Below, in pieces: positions 13,110 through 25,159 of a DNA stretch of 64,000 nt. The translations under genes and the position numbers were made by a program. Position 1 is the stretch's first letter, and each line of letters starts with the position of its first letter. Origin of the DNA: Sinotaia quadrata (Eukaryota; Mollusca; Gastropoda; Architaenioglossa; Viviparidae); NCBI GenBank assembly GCA_028829895.1, contig CM054177.1, positions 80,503,663 to 80,567,662 on the forward strand, given 5' to 3'. Below the pieces are notes generated by a model that worked only from the letters and a program-made list of their open reading frames with translations, was not told the DNA's origin and searched no databases.

Positions 13110-13240
13110 TGGTGAAAGGAGGCGTTGCTTTGGCATCCTCACGGTGAAAGGAGGCGTGGCTTTAGCATCCTCACGGTGAAAGGAGGCGTGGCTTTAGCAT
13201 CCTCACGGTGAAAGAAGGTGTGGCTTTGGCATCCTCACGC
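13110..13240. repeat. Minisatellite, 32 bp units
   Basis: Four units of GTGAAAGGAGGCGTGGCTTT followed by AGCATCCTCACG. Confidence 0.9.
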
Positions 13241-13346
13241 TAGCTAAGTAACGGTGCAGATGTGGTGATTGAATGGTTTGCAATGATCTTTTCTTGGCTG
13301 GCACCCCCTCACCCAAGTTGCCAGACTGGAGAGAATAATAATACTT

Positions 13347-13534
13347 GTACTTTTTACACATTGCTTACAATTGTAGGCTTAAGTGACATCATGTGCATAC
13401 ATAATTTCCACACTTGCTGTTGTACAGAAAACGTAACATTGTACTTTTTACACATTGCTTACAATTGTAGGTTTAAGTGACATCATGTGCATACATAATT
13501 TCCACACTTGCTCTTGTACAGAAAACGTAACTAA
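13347..13534. repeat. 94-bp tandem duplication
   Basis: Two nearly identical copies starting GTACTTTTTACACATTGC at 13347 and 13441. Confidence 0.92.
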
Positions 13535-16500
13535 CATTAACAAATACAGATATGTAAACAATAGATGTGGAAGTTAGCTGCAAAATCAGTAAAGATTAGT
13601 TTTAATAATTAGCTGGAGAAACCACAATACTAGGCCTTTTACTGGCAATTAATTAATGAATTATAAATTCAGATTTCCCACTAGTCCACAAACTTAAAAT
13701 TTTATTCAATCTGGGAAAGATACTCTAGGAACCAATCACTAACTATAGGAGATGATGGAGTGATAGTCGAAGGCAATCTAATTTTGGTTTCTCCAACTAC
13801 ACTATTTAATCTTTCTGACATCTGTCGTTCAGATTTCTCCAACCCTGGGTGACACTCATCACATCCAGTCCTAACTTCATTGGCTGAGGGCCCAAGATCC
13901 TCTCTTACAGGCATTAACACTATAGGTCCACTTGTAGCAGCCAGGCGACAAGCCAGATTGGAGATTGCATAAGGAAGTGAGTTTTTAAAAAAACTGCAGC
14001 TGAGTTTATAATGTTTAGAATGTCAGAAGTTAGAATGCTACAAGTTGAAATCACTACTTTTATAATGATTTAAAGTAATAATTTGAAAACTATTATTATT
14101 AAAGTTTAACATATTATTCTGGGTTCAGAAAAAAATATTTATCATTTATGAATTTAATACAATCGTGAGAAGGTGGGTCATCATGCCATAAAGACTAAGG
14201 TTGGGGCCTCAAAATACGACTTTGCACTTCCAAATCTAGGTTTCAAAATCAGGCAATACAAGACTAAGGCTGAGATTTCAAACTCAGGTTACAATATGAA
14301 TGGTAAAACAAACTAGAATGTATTGTAGTGATGCCTTTTGACATGTCCACTGTAGCATAACACCACATTTCAACAGTAGCAGGTAACTTTAAACTACCTG
14401 GCAATGTCAAGGTTATTTAAGAAAGAAAATACCTATTCAAATCAATTCTGATCCTTTCTCAACTAGAAATAAAATTGCAAATGAAATGCTTAATTGTAGC
14501 ATTCAAATTGAAATGTGTTTTCCAGTAACCAACCCTCCACACCAAGTGTCAAGGTTTTGTACCCACAAGTAGGTGTGTTTCACAAGGTATATGAAAGTTC
14601 CATTCCATTTTGTGTATCTGTTTAATTTTACAGATTGTTTGAGATAAGAGCATATGTTCCTATATTTGTTGGGTCTGCCAATCAGTATATTTACATATAT
14701 TTGTTTCTTCTGTCCGAGACTATTTATTTATTTTGCTCGAGGTACCTTTGCTTATAGTGGTCAAATGATCGGGAATTTTCCACATATATTTAATATAAAT
14801 TTTCATATTTTGATCTAGAATTTTTAAATGAGATGCTATTTGTGATTTGTATGATTTGGAAATGTTGTAAAGGGTATGTTTTTGAAGTGAAAGTCCAGAA
14901 TGGACAGGGGTGGAAGGGGAGATAATTTGAGTGAGTATATGCAAAGTAGTAGCTATGGGGTATAACTGTTGTTATTGTTCGTGTGAACGGTAGATCCCTT
15001 ACATCTGTGCAGGTAGCACATCCTCTTAAAACATTATATCTTTAGTCTTGGTTTTGACCTGGTTATGTTATGTAACTCTAAGGCTAATGTAATTGTAAAC
15101 TTGTTTTTGGATAGGTAACGTGTGTTGACAAAATGTGGGTTGGAAGATGTGAGAAAGTCATAAATATTAATTAGCTCCAGTTGGATTTTTAAATTAGATT
15201 GAGTCAAAGAGTGAGTCTAGGTAGAGATGGGTGTGATTTCAAATCTAAGAAAACCAGGCTGGACATTTTTTTTTTTTTTGCTCTTTGCAAATGCCTCTTC
15301 TGGTGAGCATTAAAGAGTGTATTGAGTTCCTCCCTATCACTGGTTTCTACAAGCAACAGAACACCCTTGGCTAGATGAGGTAAAGACGCCTCTGTATTGT
15401 GTGAAAGGTTAGGTTTTATTAGGAATGTTATGCTATTTTATTCATGTCTAACTTTGATTTGTTGCACAGGCATTTGCCAAAATAAGTATTTATTAATGTA
15501 GTAATTTGCAGTACACTTAGACTCTGCAATTACCTATGTTTCAGGGTTTCGGTTCCAGTTCTATCTTTAAGCGGGCTTTATGTTTCTGATGTTATTCATG
15601 AAGTGTCCTAGCATGACGTCTCTCGTGCCAGTTTGCATTGAGAAACAGAAGCTAAGCCTTGCTTATGAACAGTGAGGTTTGAACTCTTTCAGACTATTAG
15701 TGTTACTTACTAATGATGAGAAAATAGAACAGAATGTTTTTGCTTATTCTTTTCAAATGTTGTTAAATTTTGTTCTTTTTATTAAATTTGTATTAATTGC
15801 TCAATCTCGAGTATCTGTTAGTATAATGTAACTTGTTTTGTTATCAATTGTAGCAATAGTCTAATTATTACATCTTGTTCTCTGTCCATTAGATATATTT
15901 ATGTATCTATTTTATAAAATTTATTTCTCGGTATAAATTACTGAGTGGGGCCGTGAGTCGTCGGCGCACCCACATATCGGAGTAACATTTGCATGATAAG
16001 CGTATTTAACCACTGGTCCATACTCTGCATCATCCCTTGTTTTATTTTTATTATTATTATTTATAATTTTATTCATATTATTAACTAATGCTAATATTTG
16101 GTATCATGCATTATTACATCACCCCAGAGTACATCGCGACATATAAATACTATAATTCTTTAATAAAATTTTGAAACGATTTAAAAAGTGTTAAGCTACA
16201 TATTTACAAAATGTATACCGATTAATGCATGTGATGATTATCCTTATTATAACTATTCAAATATTCAATTACAATTTAAAACTATTTCAATTGTATTCAT
16301 TCTTTCTAAAACTCTCTTCAGTTCATTCACCGTTGGTTTTCTTTCAATAAAAATATTTCTAAGCATAAACTTTCTTTTTTTTCTAATTGCTCATTTCAAA
16401 TTGTACGCTATCAAGTCTGACGCAAAACGCGAACTGCTCGCGCAGTTCTGTGCATGGTAAACAGTGAGAGGAGTTCGAGTGTTTTTCCTGTCACCAGCGG

Positions 16501-16740
16501 CGCGTTTTCCTCTGACGTGGACGTTCGCTGTCCGAGTGCATGATTGCGCGCATGTATGAAGACACATGTCCGCTTGTGCCAGAGCGCCTTGCAAGAGTCA
16601 TCAGTTCTGTCGACGTGTTGATTAGTTTGCAGAAAGGTGACATATCCACTGTAATCAAACGCGCTGAACTTAATGATTGTCTGTGCGCGCGTTGTTAAGT
16701 ATGGCTATGAGTGTACGTTGTGTGCGTGTACGTGTGTGAA
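13535..16740. other. 3.2 kb without a recognised gene
   Basis: Mostly AT-rich unique-looking DNA. A T-tract lies at 15267-15279. Short frames (13702-13920, 14720-14944, 16188-16460) show no domain or splice-supported exon. Confidence 0.45.
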
Positions 16741-16741
16741 T

Positions 16742-16743
<2 letters not shown>

Positions 16744-16800
<57 letters not shown>
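16744..16800. repeat. (GT)n microsatellite
   Basis: Pure GT run followed by a long irregular TG-rich tail to about 17040. Confidence 0.95.
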
Positions 16801-16801
<1 letters not shown>

Positions 16802-17084
16802 CAGTAGGTGTTTGCTTTGTGCTTGTGGGAGCGCATGTTTTACGAGTGTGATTGTGTTTGCTTGTAGGTGTTTATGTTTGTGTTTCAGTGTGTTTATGAG
16901 TGCAGATCTGCATTGATATGTGTTTGTGGATGTGATGATAAATGCGTGAGTGTATATGTACGCATGTGTGTATGTGTGAGTTGTGAGTGCACGTGTTTAC
17001 GTGAATTGCAAGTGCAAGTGCGCATGTGCTTACGCGCATATTAGAGCAAACCCTTGGAGTGCTACAGCTGCATACATGCTATTT

Positions 17085-17215
17085 CTGCCGCAAATCAGAT
17101 ACTTGACCAATGGACTCCTGTTCATAACTCCCTGTTTGCAACATTTCATAATTAATCAGATACTTGACCAATGAACTCCTGTTCATAACTACATGTTTGC
17201 AACATTTCACCACTC
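17085..17215. repeat. Tandem duplication, about 64 bp
   Basis: Two copies with CAGATACTTGACCAATG, ACTCCTGTTCATAACT and TGTTTGCAACATTTCA. Confidence 0.85.
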
Positions 17216-17344
17216 CTTGGATCTCGAGGAAAAACTCGAGGAACCGTTTACATCCAGTTGTCTTTGGTCTTTTCCATGACCACCAGAAAACTGAAGCAAA
17301 GAATCTTTGAACAAAGGGTTATCTGTCTTGCATTTGTTCACTTC

Positions 17345-17485
17345 TAACTCAAGACTTGAGCAATGAATCCTAGAGTTATCGAGGGCTCGAGCAATTAATC
17401 CTTGAGTTATTGAGGGTCCGATCAGTGAACCCTTGAGTTACTGAGGGCTAGTGCAATGAACCCTTGGGTTATCGAGGGCTAGTGC
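17345..17485. repeat. Minisatellite, about 30 bp units
   Basis: Four to five units of GAGTTATCGAGGGCT and GCAATGAACCCTT. Confidence 0.8.
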
Positions 17486-17490
17486 AAGAT

Positions 17491-17743
17491 AGATTAAAGA
17501 CGGGTGTGTCTTCTTTAGTAAAATGTTTTCCACTCACGGAAACATTATGTGACTGTAAATGTTGTTTTATGCCGTGGAATAGAGAAAACGTTTACAGCGC
17601 AAAAAATATCGACCAATGAGAGACGAGTGGTGTCTGTAGGAGGATCATTAACAAAATAAATTAAAATTCTCATCATTTGCAATTAATTATGAAAGATTAA
17701 TTAATAAAAATAATCCTTTTCATTAAGTGGCGTGCCTGTCACA
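17491..17743 (+). repeat. Dispersed repeat family C, copy 1
   Basis: Matches 35961-36222 along its length: AGATTAAAGACGG, TCTTCTTTAGTAA, TTTTCCAC, TGTGACTGTAAATGTT, GAGAAAACGTTTAC, CCAATGAGAGA, GAGTGGTGTCT, GATTAATTAA. No coding frame. Confidence 0.8.
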
Positions 17744-17999
17744 TTGAAAAGAAGTTCATGAATATGAGTTGCCACTAATTTTTAAGCCATGTAACGGTTG
17801 TATGATAATGTAACACAACTTACATGACATAGGTCCAGGAGTATAGACAGCTGAGCCATCTGCAGCCCGAGTTCTGCGGCTGGACGCCTCTTGCCTGAAT
17901 GAAAGTTGAAAGACTTAATGGTTTTGTGTGGCTGTGATGCAGAGATAGACAACTACAATCTCTTGCTCAAGAGATGAAGCTTCCACGCCAATACTGAGC

Positions 18000-18450
18000 G
18001 AGAGAGTCCTAGCTCACATTGGGCGTTTTAGTGTCAGCGCAACATAACGAATTACACATTATTAACCTCACAATGGGTGTCCGAGTGTCAAGACGACATA
18101 ACAAGTTGAGAACCATATTCAGATTCACAGTGTGTGTCTTAGTATCACAAGTCTGTTTAATCACTTCCTGGTTCATAGAGGATGTCTGTATCACCACGAC
18201 AATGCAATCACTTCCTGGTTCACAGTGGTTGTCTGAGTATCACGAGTCTATTTAATCACTTCCTGTTCACGGTGGATATCTGAGTATCGGTACGACAAAG
18301 AATTCTGTTGATAATATTAACCGTTTTCGTATATCTCGGTAGTCTGACACACCCAGTTAGTTGTGAATCACTTCCAGGTACACAGTGGGTTTTAAGTATC
18401 AGTATGACATGAGGAGTTCTAGGTGATAATCATATCCATTTCCTAACTTA
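18000..18450. repeat. Degenerate repeats, about 60 bp
   Basis: Diverged units with ATCACTTCCTGGTTCACAGT and GTCTGAGTATCA; probably an older part of the array that follows. Confidence 0.6.
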
Positions 18451-18451
18451 C

Positions 18452-18900
18452 AGCCAATGTCTTAGTGTCTGACATAGCGAGTTCAAGTGAGAAGGTTAAG
18501 TACATCCTGGCTGTTTGATGGGTGTCTTAGTGTCTGACATAGCGAGTTCAAGTGAGAAGGTTAAGTACATCCTGGCTGTTTGATGGGTGTCTTAGTGTCT
18601 GACATAGCGAGTTCAGGTGATAAGGTTAAGTACATCCTGGCTGTTTGATGTGTGTCTTAGTGTCTGACATAGCGAGTTCAAGTGATAAGGTTAAGTACAT
18701 CCTGGCTGTTTGATGGGTGTCTTAGTGTCTGACATAGCGAGTTCAAGTGAGAAGGTTAAGTACATCCTGGCTGTTTGATGGGTGTCTTAGTGTCTGACAT
18801 AGCGAGTTCAAGTGAGAAAGTTAAGTACATCCTGGCTGTTTGATGGGTGTCTGAGTTTCTGCCATTACGAATTCAGCTGTAAATATTAAGTACATCCTAG
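18452..18900. repeat. Minisatellite, 65 bp units
   Basis: Six to seven units, 65 bp apart, with GTGTCTGACATAGCGAGTTC and AAGTACATCCTGGCTGTTTG; near-identical, so recently expanded. Confidence 0.93.
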
Positions 18901-18919
18901 TTCATCCTATTTTGTGTTT

Positions 18920-19345
18920 GTCTTAGAATCTGAGTGATGAGTTCCTGTGATAAGCACAGCCGTTTCCTGATTCACGGTGGGCGTCATAGTTTCAGCATGA
19001 CGCGAGTTCTGATAATGAGCTTTACCACTCACAGTGGGTGTCTTAGTGTTCTTGTGACAACGAGTTCTGATAATGATCTTTACTCATTCACAGTGAGTGT
19101 CTTGACAACGAGTTCTGATAATGATCTTTACTCATTCACAGTGAGTGTCTTGACAACGAGTTCTGATAATGATCTTTACCACTTATACATTCACAGTGGG
19201 TGTCTTAGAGTCCTTGACAACGAGTTCTGATAATGATCTTTACCACTTACACATTCACAGTGGGTGTCTTAGAGTCCTTGACAAAAAGTTCTGGTAATGA
19301 GCTTTACTTATCACTTAAACACTCATGGTGGGTGACTTTGTAGAG
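18920..19345. repeat. Minisatellite, about 47-75 bp units
   Basis: Five to six units with ACAACGAGTTCTGATAATGA, TCTTTACCAC and ATTCACAGTGGGTGTCTTAG. Shares the TGGGTGTCTTAG word with the preceding 65-bp array, suggesting common descent. Confidence 0.85.
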
Positions 19346-20394
19346 CATGACTGACTCACAGATACTCTTCTTTTCAAATTGTAAACCCCTCCTGTAAGCA
19401 CTTGCGCCTGGCTACGAAATCAGCAAATCATTTGGAAGAAGACTTAAAATTTTAAAACGTGATAAAGTACTGCTTATTGTGGATGATAATGGTCACCCAA
19501 AATAACTGGTGCCGGCATGTTCTTTTTGAACATACCCACGGATGTCCGAATTGAAATACAATCTAAAGAGAAGAAACTTCCTTGTCCGGATTGCACAATT
19601 GTGGTTCACATAAAATATCATATAAATCATACTCTTAAATAAATAAATCGAATATTTTTACTTTTTATTTGCTTACGTGAAAGCTTAGCATCTTGATTTA
19701 AAGTTTACTGACTAAAAATAGAACTAATTGCTAAGTTTTAAATATAATGATGCTTTGACATTTGTCAGCAAACTGTACGTCAAAATGCTAACTCTACATG
19801 GAAAATATTTATTAGACTTTTGTTTGGTTTTGCTAATGCGATATACAAGTATGTATTTTATTTCTTGTACGGAATCTCGGCTCCGTCTATTATTATTATT
19901 CCAAATCGTAATATTAAGTAATTAACGTGTGTGAATAAAATTGAATTAATTTCGGGCGTGAGTATTACCGGCTAGTGAACCGACGCTTGCTAACTGACAG
20001 AAGGGATGAAGAACAGACAGGAAGGACTTGCGCGAATAATTGATTTAGGAGCGACAGAAGTGAAACAAAACAGGAAACAGAAGATAAAACGCACGGCTGA
20101 CGAAACCAGTGAAGCTATAGGGAATACGGACTCCTGTCTTAAGGAAGGGAGATGACTTGTTTTGTGATGATTGAAATGGCAATTAATACTAAACGAAATG
20201 GCGCTAGCAAAAGTTCAGCGAAGGAGATAACAAAGTTAATTATGAAGGTATTTTGCGACGATTGAAGTAGAAATTAACACCGGAAGTAAGCCTAGACAAA
20301 CTGGCGCTAAGAAAAGTTTAAAGAAAAACAAAATAACGAATAACTAAACCACGGCATCCTAGCCGTGCTCACAAATCCATGGGCGATAACAGAA
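19346..20394. other. No feature recognised
   Basis: No gene, RNA or clear repeat in this kilobase. Confidence 0.45.
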
Positions 20395-20850
20395 TTTTGC
20401 GCAAACAAATTCAGAGGCGATAACAAAATTTCACGCATACAAATCTAGAGGCGGTAAAAGAATTTCACGCACACAAATCTAGAGGCGATAACAGAATTTC
20501 TCGCACACAAATCTAGGGGCAATAACAGTATGTCCCGCACACGTATCTAGAGGCGATAACAGAATTTTACGCACACAGCAATAACAGTATTTCACGCACA
20601 CAAATCCTGGGCTGAAAACAGAATTTTACGCACAAATCTTTAAGGTATTAACTATATTTCACGCACACAAATCTAAAGACGATAACAGTATTTCACGCAC
20701 ACAAATCTAGGGACGATAACAATATTTCACGCACACAAATCTAGGGACGATAACAGTATTTCAAGCTCGCAAATCTAAGGGCTTTGAAAGTATTAACGTA
20801 CACACATCAAGAGGCATTAAAAGTATTCCACTCACAAATCCAGAGATGCT
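20395..20850. repeat. Minisatellite, about 34 bp units
   Basis: About eleven units of GATAACAGTATTTCACGCAC and ACAAATCTAGGG with increasing divergence at both ends. Confidence 0.88.
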
Positions 20851-21169
20851 GGAAGTATTGGGCGCACGTTTCTCGACAAGAGATGTCTTGGGGATAAAAC
20901 TCAGAAATTCAGATATTCTGTAACAAAAAATAACAGTAGACCAGTAAAAATACGAAATATAGAAATAATTATACTTTTTTATTTCTTTTTTCAGCATGCC
21001 CTATGTTAAAAGGCAAGCCCATTTATTCATATAACTAAGTATAAAATTATATAAAAACAATTAAACATGGTCCTAATATTAACAATATGAAAATATCACA
21101 TTTAATCTAGAGCAGACCTCATTTAGATCTATTTCAAATTAAAGCAGATAGGCAAAACGCTTTTATAGG

Positions 21170-21280
21170 CCAAACTATTATTTTTATTAATCATCCAAAA
21201 CTCATTAGAAGTGATGATAAACTTAATTTATGATATTAATAATTCTCCAGAAAACACCACTCGTCTCTCATTTTCTTTCC
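21170..21280 (-). repeat. Dispersed repeat family C, copy 3, 5'-truncated
   Basis: On the minus strand this reads AATGAGAGACGAGTGGTGTT, TTCTGGAGAATTATTAATA, then GATTAATAAAAATAATA, i.e. the 3' half of the family. Confidence 0.7.
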
Positions 21281-21316
21281 CAGAAATATATTACAAAATG
21301 ATTCATACCAGTAAAG

Positions 21317-21394
21317 CATTACAGTATGACATTATATATTTCAGTAAAACGTAATATATTTCTTTACTGAAATACATAATGTCATACTGTAATG
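21317..21394. other. Strong hairpin: 32-bp inverted repeat with 14-nt loop
   Basis: Left arm 21317-21348 (starts CATTACAGTATGAC), right arm 21363-21394 (ends GTCATACTGTAATG); 31 of 32 positions pair. Could be the relic of a palindromic MITE, a fold-back insertion or a small-RNA precursor. The words TTTACTGAAATACATAAT are also close to units of the array at 23340-24008. Confidence 0.8.
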
Positions 21395-21399
21395 TGTGG

Positions 21400-21960
21400 A
21401 AGGGTGGATGTACGTGTGTACAGAGTGTGTGCGTAGCGCTTGTTTTGCCGGGCAGCAAAGTAGGTCATCGGCCGCTTGTTTGAATCACGCGGCGCGGTCT
21501 GCTATATAATGTGTATGGCTGTGCCAGTGTGTACATGTTTAACCGCCTTTATTATATTATTCATTTATCAAGTAAAGTTGATGTTTAGATATTCTAATAG
21601 TTAGTGGGATGTAGTTTATATTTATATAATTTTGTAAGTTAGTTTATATTGTTTTCTTAGTGTATTTTATGATTTATGTGTGTGTACATGGTTTTCCCCT
21701 GGCACACGAATATAGTTAATTATTTTATTTTATAATTTATTTTGTGAATTATATGGTAAGGAAGTATTGTATTTAGAGAGTATTTAATGTAGTATTTTTT
21801 GATAGTTAAAGTGTTGTATAACTCTAGGTAGTTTAGGAGAAATTTAGGTTAGAACGAAAGTAGGTTAGCACAGAAGAGCCCGCTTAGCATTAGTTTTAGT
21901 ACAGTTCCAGAATTGTTTAGTGGAGTCCCCTTTGCCGCCCGGACCTTTTAGATATATTGT
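21400..21960. other. No gene; contains a TATA-like word
   Basis: GC-richer at 21430-21500, with CTATATAATG at about 21501, then AT-rich. It could be the promoter side of a retroelement with the A/C-rich block that follows, but I see no matching terminal repeat downstream. Confidence 0.35.
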
Positions 21961-23040
21961 GTGAGAGAGTGTGAATACCATGGCAAACAAGACAAGCAAG
22001 ACAAAGAAACTAATACAAAGATAATATGGACGCTGCCGCCAAACAAAGCAGACAAAAAGACACAGACGGAAAAAGAAGAAAAAATACAAACGCCCGAGAA
22101 AAAAACAACAGGAAAAATAAAACCGCCAGCGCACAACGCAAGCGCAACGAAAGACACAACAGACAGCTCGGAGGAGGAAGATGAGGAAAAAAACGTGGTA
22201 GCCATCGCCGAACTGAACAACATGCAGGTGGCCCCACTTCTCTCACCTCTACCAGCAACACCACCCTGTGCCACTACAACGACAACACCACTAGCGGACA
22301 AGCACAAACGACAGACAATGCAACAAGCAGACAAAACTACAAGACGACGCCCGCCTACATACATAAGAAAACAACAAAACCAGCAACAACCGAAACCACA
22401 GCCACAGCACCAACAACACGACCAACGACAACGACAACATTGGCGGCGGCAAAGGAAGCAGCAACAACGCATGCAATGGGGATACTTCAATCACCCCATA
22501 GCAGATATGATACAACTGCTCCTGGACCACCTCTACTGGCCACCAGCACCGTGGTACCCATATCCCAACGGACACCGGGGACAACATGGACGACAGCGAC
22601 ACCAACAACTCCAACAACAACACATGTAAAAAGGACAGGGGGTTGAACAACCTGGGCGCATGTACACGCTTGATACAGAATTGGTGTGATACCAGCCTGG
22701 GCTCTGTGAGACACCCCCCCCCCCGCTTAGCTTAAACAATGGAGGCGCCAGTAACAACACGGCACAAGAAAGAGCTAGTCTACGGATTACCGGACTAAGG
22801 CATGCCCCACCGGCCAACCAGGACAGACAACGAAGCACCCACCAACAACACCAACACAGCAGCAGCAGGAACCACCACAACGACAAAAAAAAAAAAAAAA
22901 AAAAAAAAAAACGGACAAACACACTCTCAAGCAGACACGGACATCCAAACACGACACCAGCACCCTCTCCGAACGCCAGAGAAGAGAGGAAGGCCCCACA
23001 GGAATCTACCAAGAACCGAGAACATCGAAAAGATGAAAAG
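21961..23040 (+). other. A/C-rich, T-poor block with overlapping open frames; possible retroelement gag/ORF1 remnant
   Basis: The + strand is rich in A and C and poor in T for about 1.1 kb. One frame is open from 21961 to 22629 (222 codons; first in-frame ATG at 22222, giving 135 codons), lysine- and glutamate-rich at first, then Gln/Arg/His-rich, ending YWPPAPWYPYPNGHRGQHG. Other frames on both strands are also open, as expected when stop triplets are rare, so openness is not proof of coding. A poly(C) tract (22713-22726) and a poly(A) run (about 22886-22911) interrupt the 3' part. I recognise no zinc knuckle, protease or reverse transcriptase. Confidence 0.4.
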
Positions 23041-23335
23041 TTCTAATGCAATTCCTGTGGGTGCAATGTTAGCGGACTACTACTACTACTGTGCGAGAGC
23101 GTTCGTCTTGGTTCGTCAGGGTTCGTCTTTAGTCGCCTTTGGTCAAGAGAGGAGCGTGGTTGGCGGTGTGTCGCCGAAATAAAGATCATGAAAATGTAAA
23201 CACGTGTTGCGTGTTCTGCCTCTCCTGCTGTGGTTGCCGTATCGTCCCATTGCATCTTCATCGTTTCATCATCGCCTCGCACCCTGGGGTGACCCATAAC
23301 AACAACATAACACCTCACCCCATCACAAATGCTTT
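23041..23335. other. No gene recognised; GC-richer tail of the A/C-rich block
   Basis: Contains repeated GTTCGTCTT/GTTCGTCAGG words and AATAAA at about 23179. It might be the 3' end of the same element. Confidence 0.35.
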
Positions 23336-24008
23336 ACTGATTTCGTAATAAATTGCTTTATTGAAAGCGATACAATTTCGTAGCTCATTGCTTTATTGAA
23401 ATACATAATTTAGTAACACATTGCTTTGAAATATTCACGATTTCAAGAGATTGCTTTACTGAAATACAATTTCCCAGATAACTTTACTGAAATACCCACA
23501 ATTTCATCAGATTGCTTCATTGAGATACAATTTACCAGATAACTTTACTGAAATACCCACAATTTCATCAGATTGCTTTATTGAAATATATCTAATTTCG
23601 TAATAGATTGCTTTATTGAAATATATCTAATTTCGTAACAGATTGCTTTATTGAAATATATCTAATTTCGTAATAGATTGCCTAATTGAAATATATCTAA
23701 TTTCGTAATGGATTGCCTAATTGAAATATATCTAATTTCTTAATGGATTGCCTAATTGAAATATATATAATTTCTTAATGGATTGCCTAATTGAAATATA
23801 TATAATTTCTTAATGGATTGCCTAATTGAAATATATATAATTTCTTAATGGATTGCCTAATTGAAATATATCTAATTTCTTAATGGATTGCCTAATTGAA
23901 ATATATCTAATTTCTTAATGGATTGCCTAATTGAAATATATCTAATTTCTTAATGGATTGCCTAATTGAAATATATCTAATTTCTTAATGGATTGCCTAA
24001 TTGAAATG
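23336..24008. repeat. Minisatellite, 35 bp units
   Basis: About eighteen to nineteen units, the 3' ones almost identical: AATTTCTTAATGGATTGCC, then TAATTGAAATATATCT. The 5' units are older and more varied, giving a clear age gradient. Confidence 0.94.
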
Positions 24009-24551
24009 TACATCAGAGAGGCGCAAATGAACAAAGAAAATAGTGGTTTGTGACAATTCACTGGCAAGGCAGCTTTTCCGTTCATCAGTTTGTCGTCAGA
24101 TTACAGCTACGTCAACACTGACGCATAAACACAATAATAGCGAACGGAACGGTAAATAGAGGCGCAGCCATTTAGCGGAATAGTTTACAGGTCTTGTGAC
24201 CTTGAGTATGACTGTAGACCAGTGGCCAGAAGGTCGGTGCCGTAAACCTAAACGCATCTCGCAACCTCACATGTTAGCTAGGGAAGCTAGGTTTCCGGCC
24301 TCACACACCCGCGTTCTGGGCATTGCAATCAGCTTAAGAGCGAAGGTGTATGTGGGCCGACGCCAGTTCTGCCCGTAAACATACAAATAATTTTATTTAT
24401 ATACGTCATCGGCCGCTCTATACAGCTAGCCTAATGAAGCAGGACAGAAGACGGCAGACGAGTTCCGCTGAACGCATGGCGCGCGTGTTATATTTCCCAT
24501 TTTCTGCATGATCGATTCCAAGGGTGCTCATGGGGGGAGAGAAAGGAGAGA

Positions 24552-24588
<37 letters not shown>

Positions 24589-24986
24589 TGCTTGCCTCAG
24601 TTCGCTAGTTTTCCACGCGCACAAAATTTGGGTTTTCTATATCAAAATTATTCATCATTGGCCATTTTATTATGGTGGATTTTATGTTCTTTATTTTACT
24701 TTTCATGACCGACTTTGTTTGTTCATTGCAGATGGCTGCAACATCCAGAAGCACATCACTGAACTTGATTCACCGGTTATGCACGCGTGATTTTACTGAA
24801 TTTGAGTTACGGTGTTTATTTCCCCTCGTCAAGACGAAAGCTGAAGTTTCGTTTAAATGTGTTTTCAAATGACGTGATGCCACTGATGTTGATATATTAT
24901 GGTTGTTTCGAACCAAGGGAGGGAATAGGGAATTACAGCTTGTTTATGTTTGTACATAAGTGCATGGTTTGTAGCAGTCAAATGTG
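24009..24986. other. No gene recognised
   Basis: Includes a (GA)n run (about 24551-24583) and a CTGAAC-containing frame after TTCATTGCAG at 24730 (starting MAATSRSTSLNLIHRL), which resembles an exon start after an acceptor but stops after 46 codons and matches nothing I know. Confidence 0.4.
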
Positions 24987-25006
24987 GGCTGACTTTTATG
25001 CTAAAG

Positions 25007-25088
25007 TTACGTCGTTCGATCGGCCTTTTGTAAACGAGTGATGGATTTACGTCGTTCGATCGGCCTTTGTAAACGAGTGATGGATTTT
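25007..25088. repeat. Tandem duplication, about 40 bp
   Basis: Two copies of TTACGTCGTTCGATCGGCC and TTTGTAAACGAGTGATGGA. Confidence 0.9.
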
Positions 25089-25159
25089 CGCAGTTTTGCT
25101 GTGATTTAGCTGCTATACCATGTGTATGCTAAGTTTGAAGACAAAAAAACAAACTCTAA

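Noticed and set aside
21948..23012. Cys/Leu/Phe-rich minus-strand frames opposite the A/C-rich block
   Set aside because: All frames are open because T on the + strand is rare; the minus-strand peptides are low-complexity.
21400..23335. Complete LTR retrotransposon
   Set aside because: The left and right flanks do not match each other as direct repeats, and no protease, reverse transcriptase or integrase is present.
24730..24872. Coding exon after TTCATTGCAG
   Set aside because: Only 46 codons to a stop, no partner exon and no homology I recognise.
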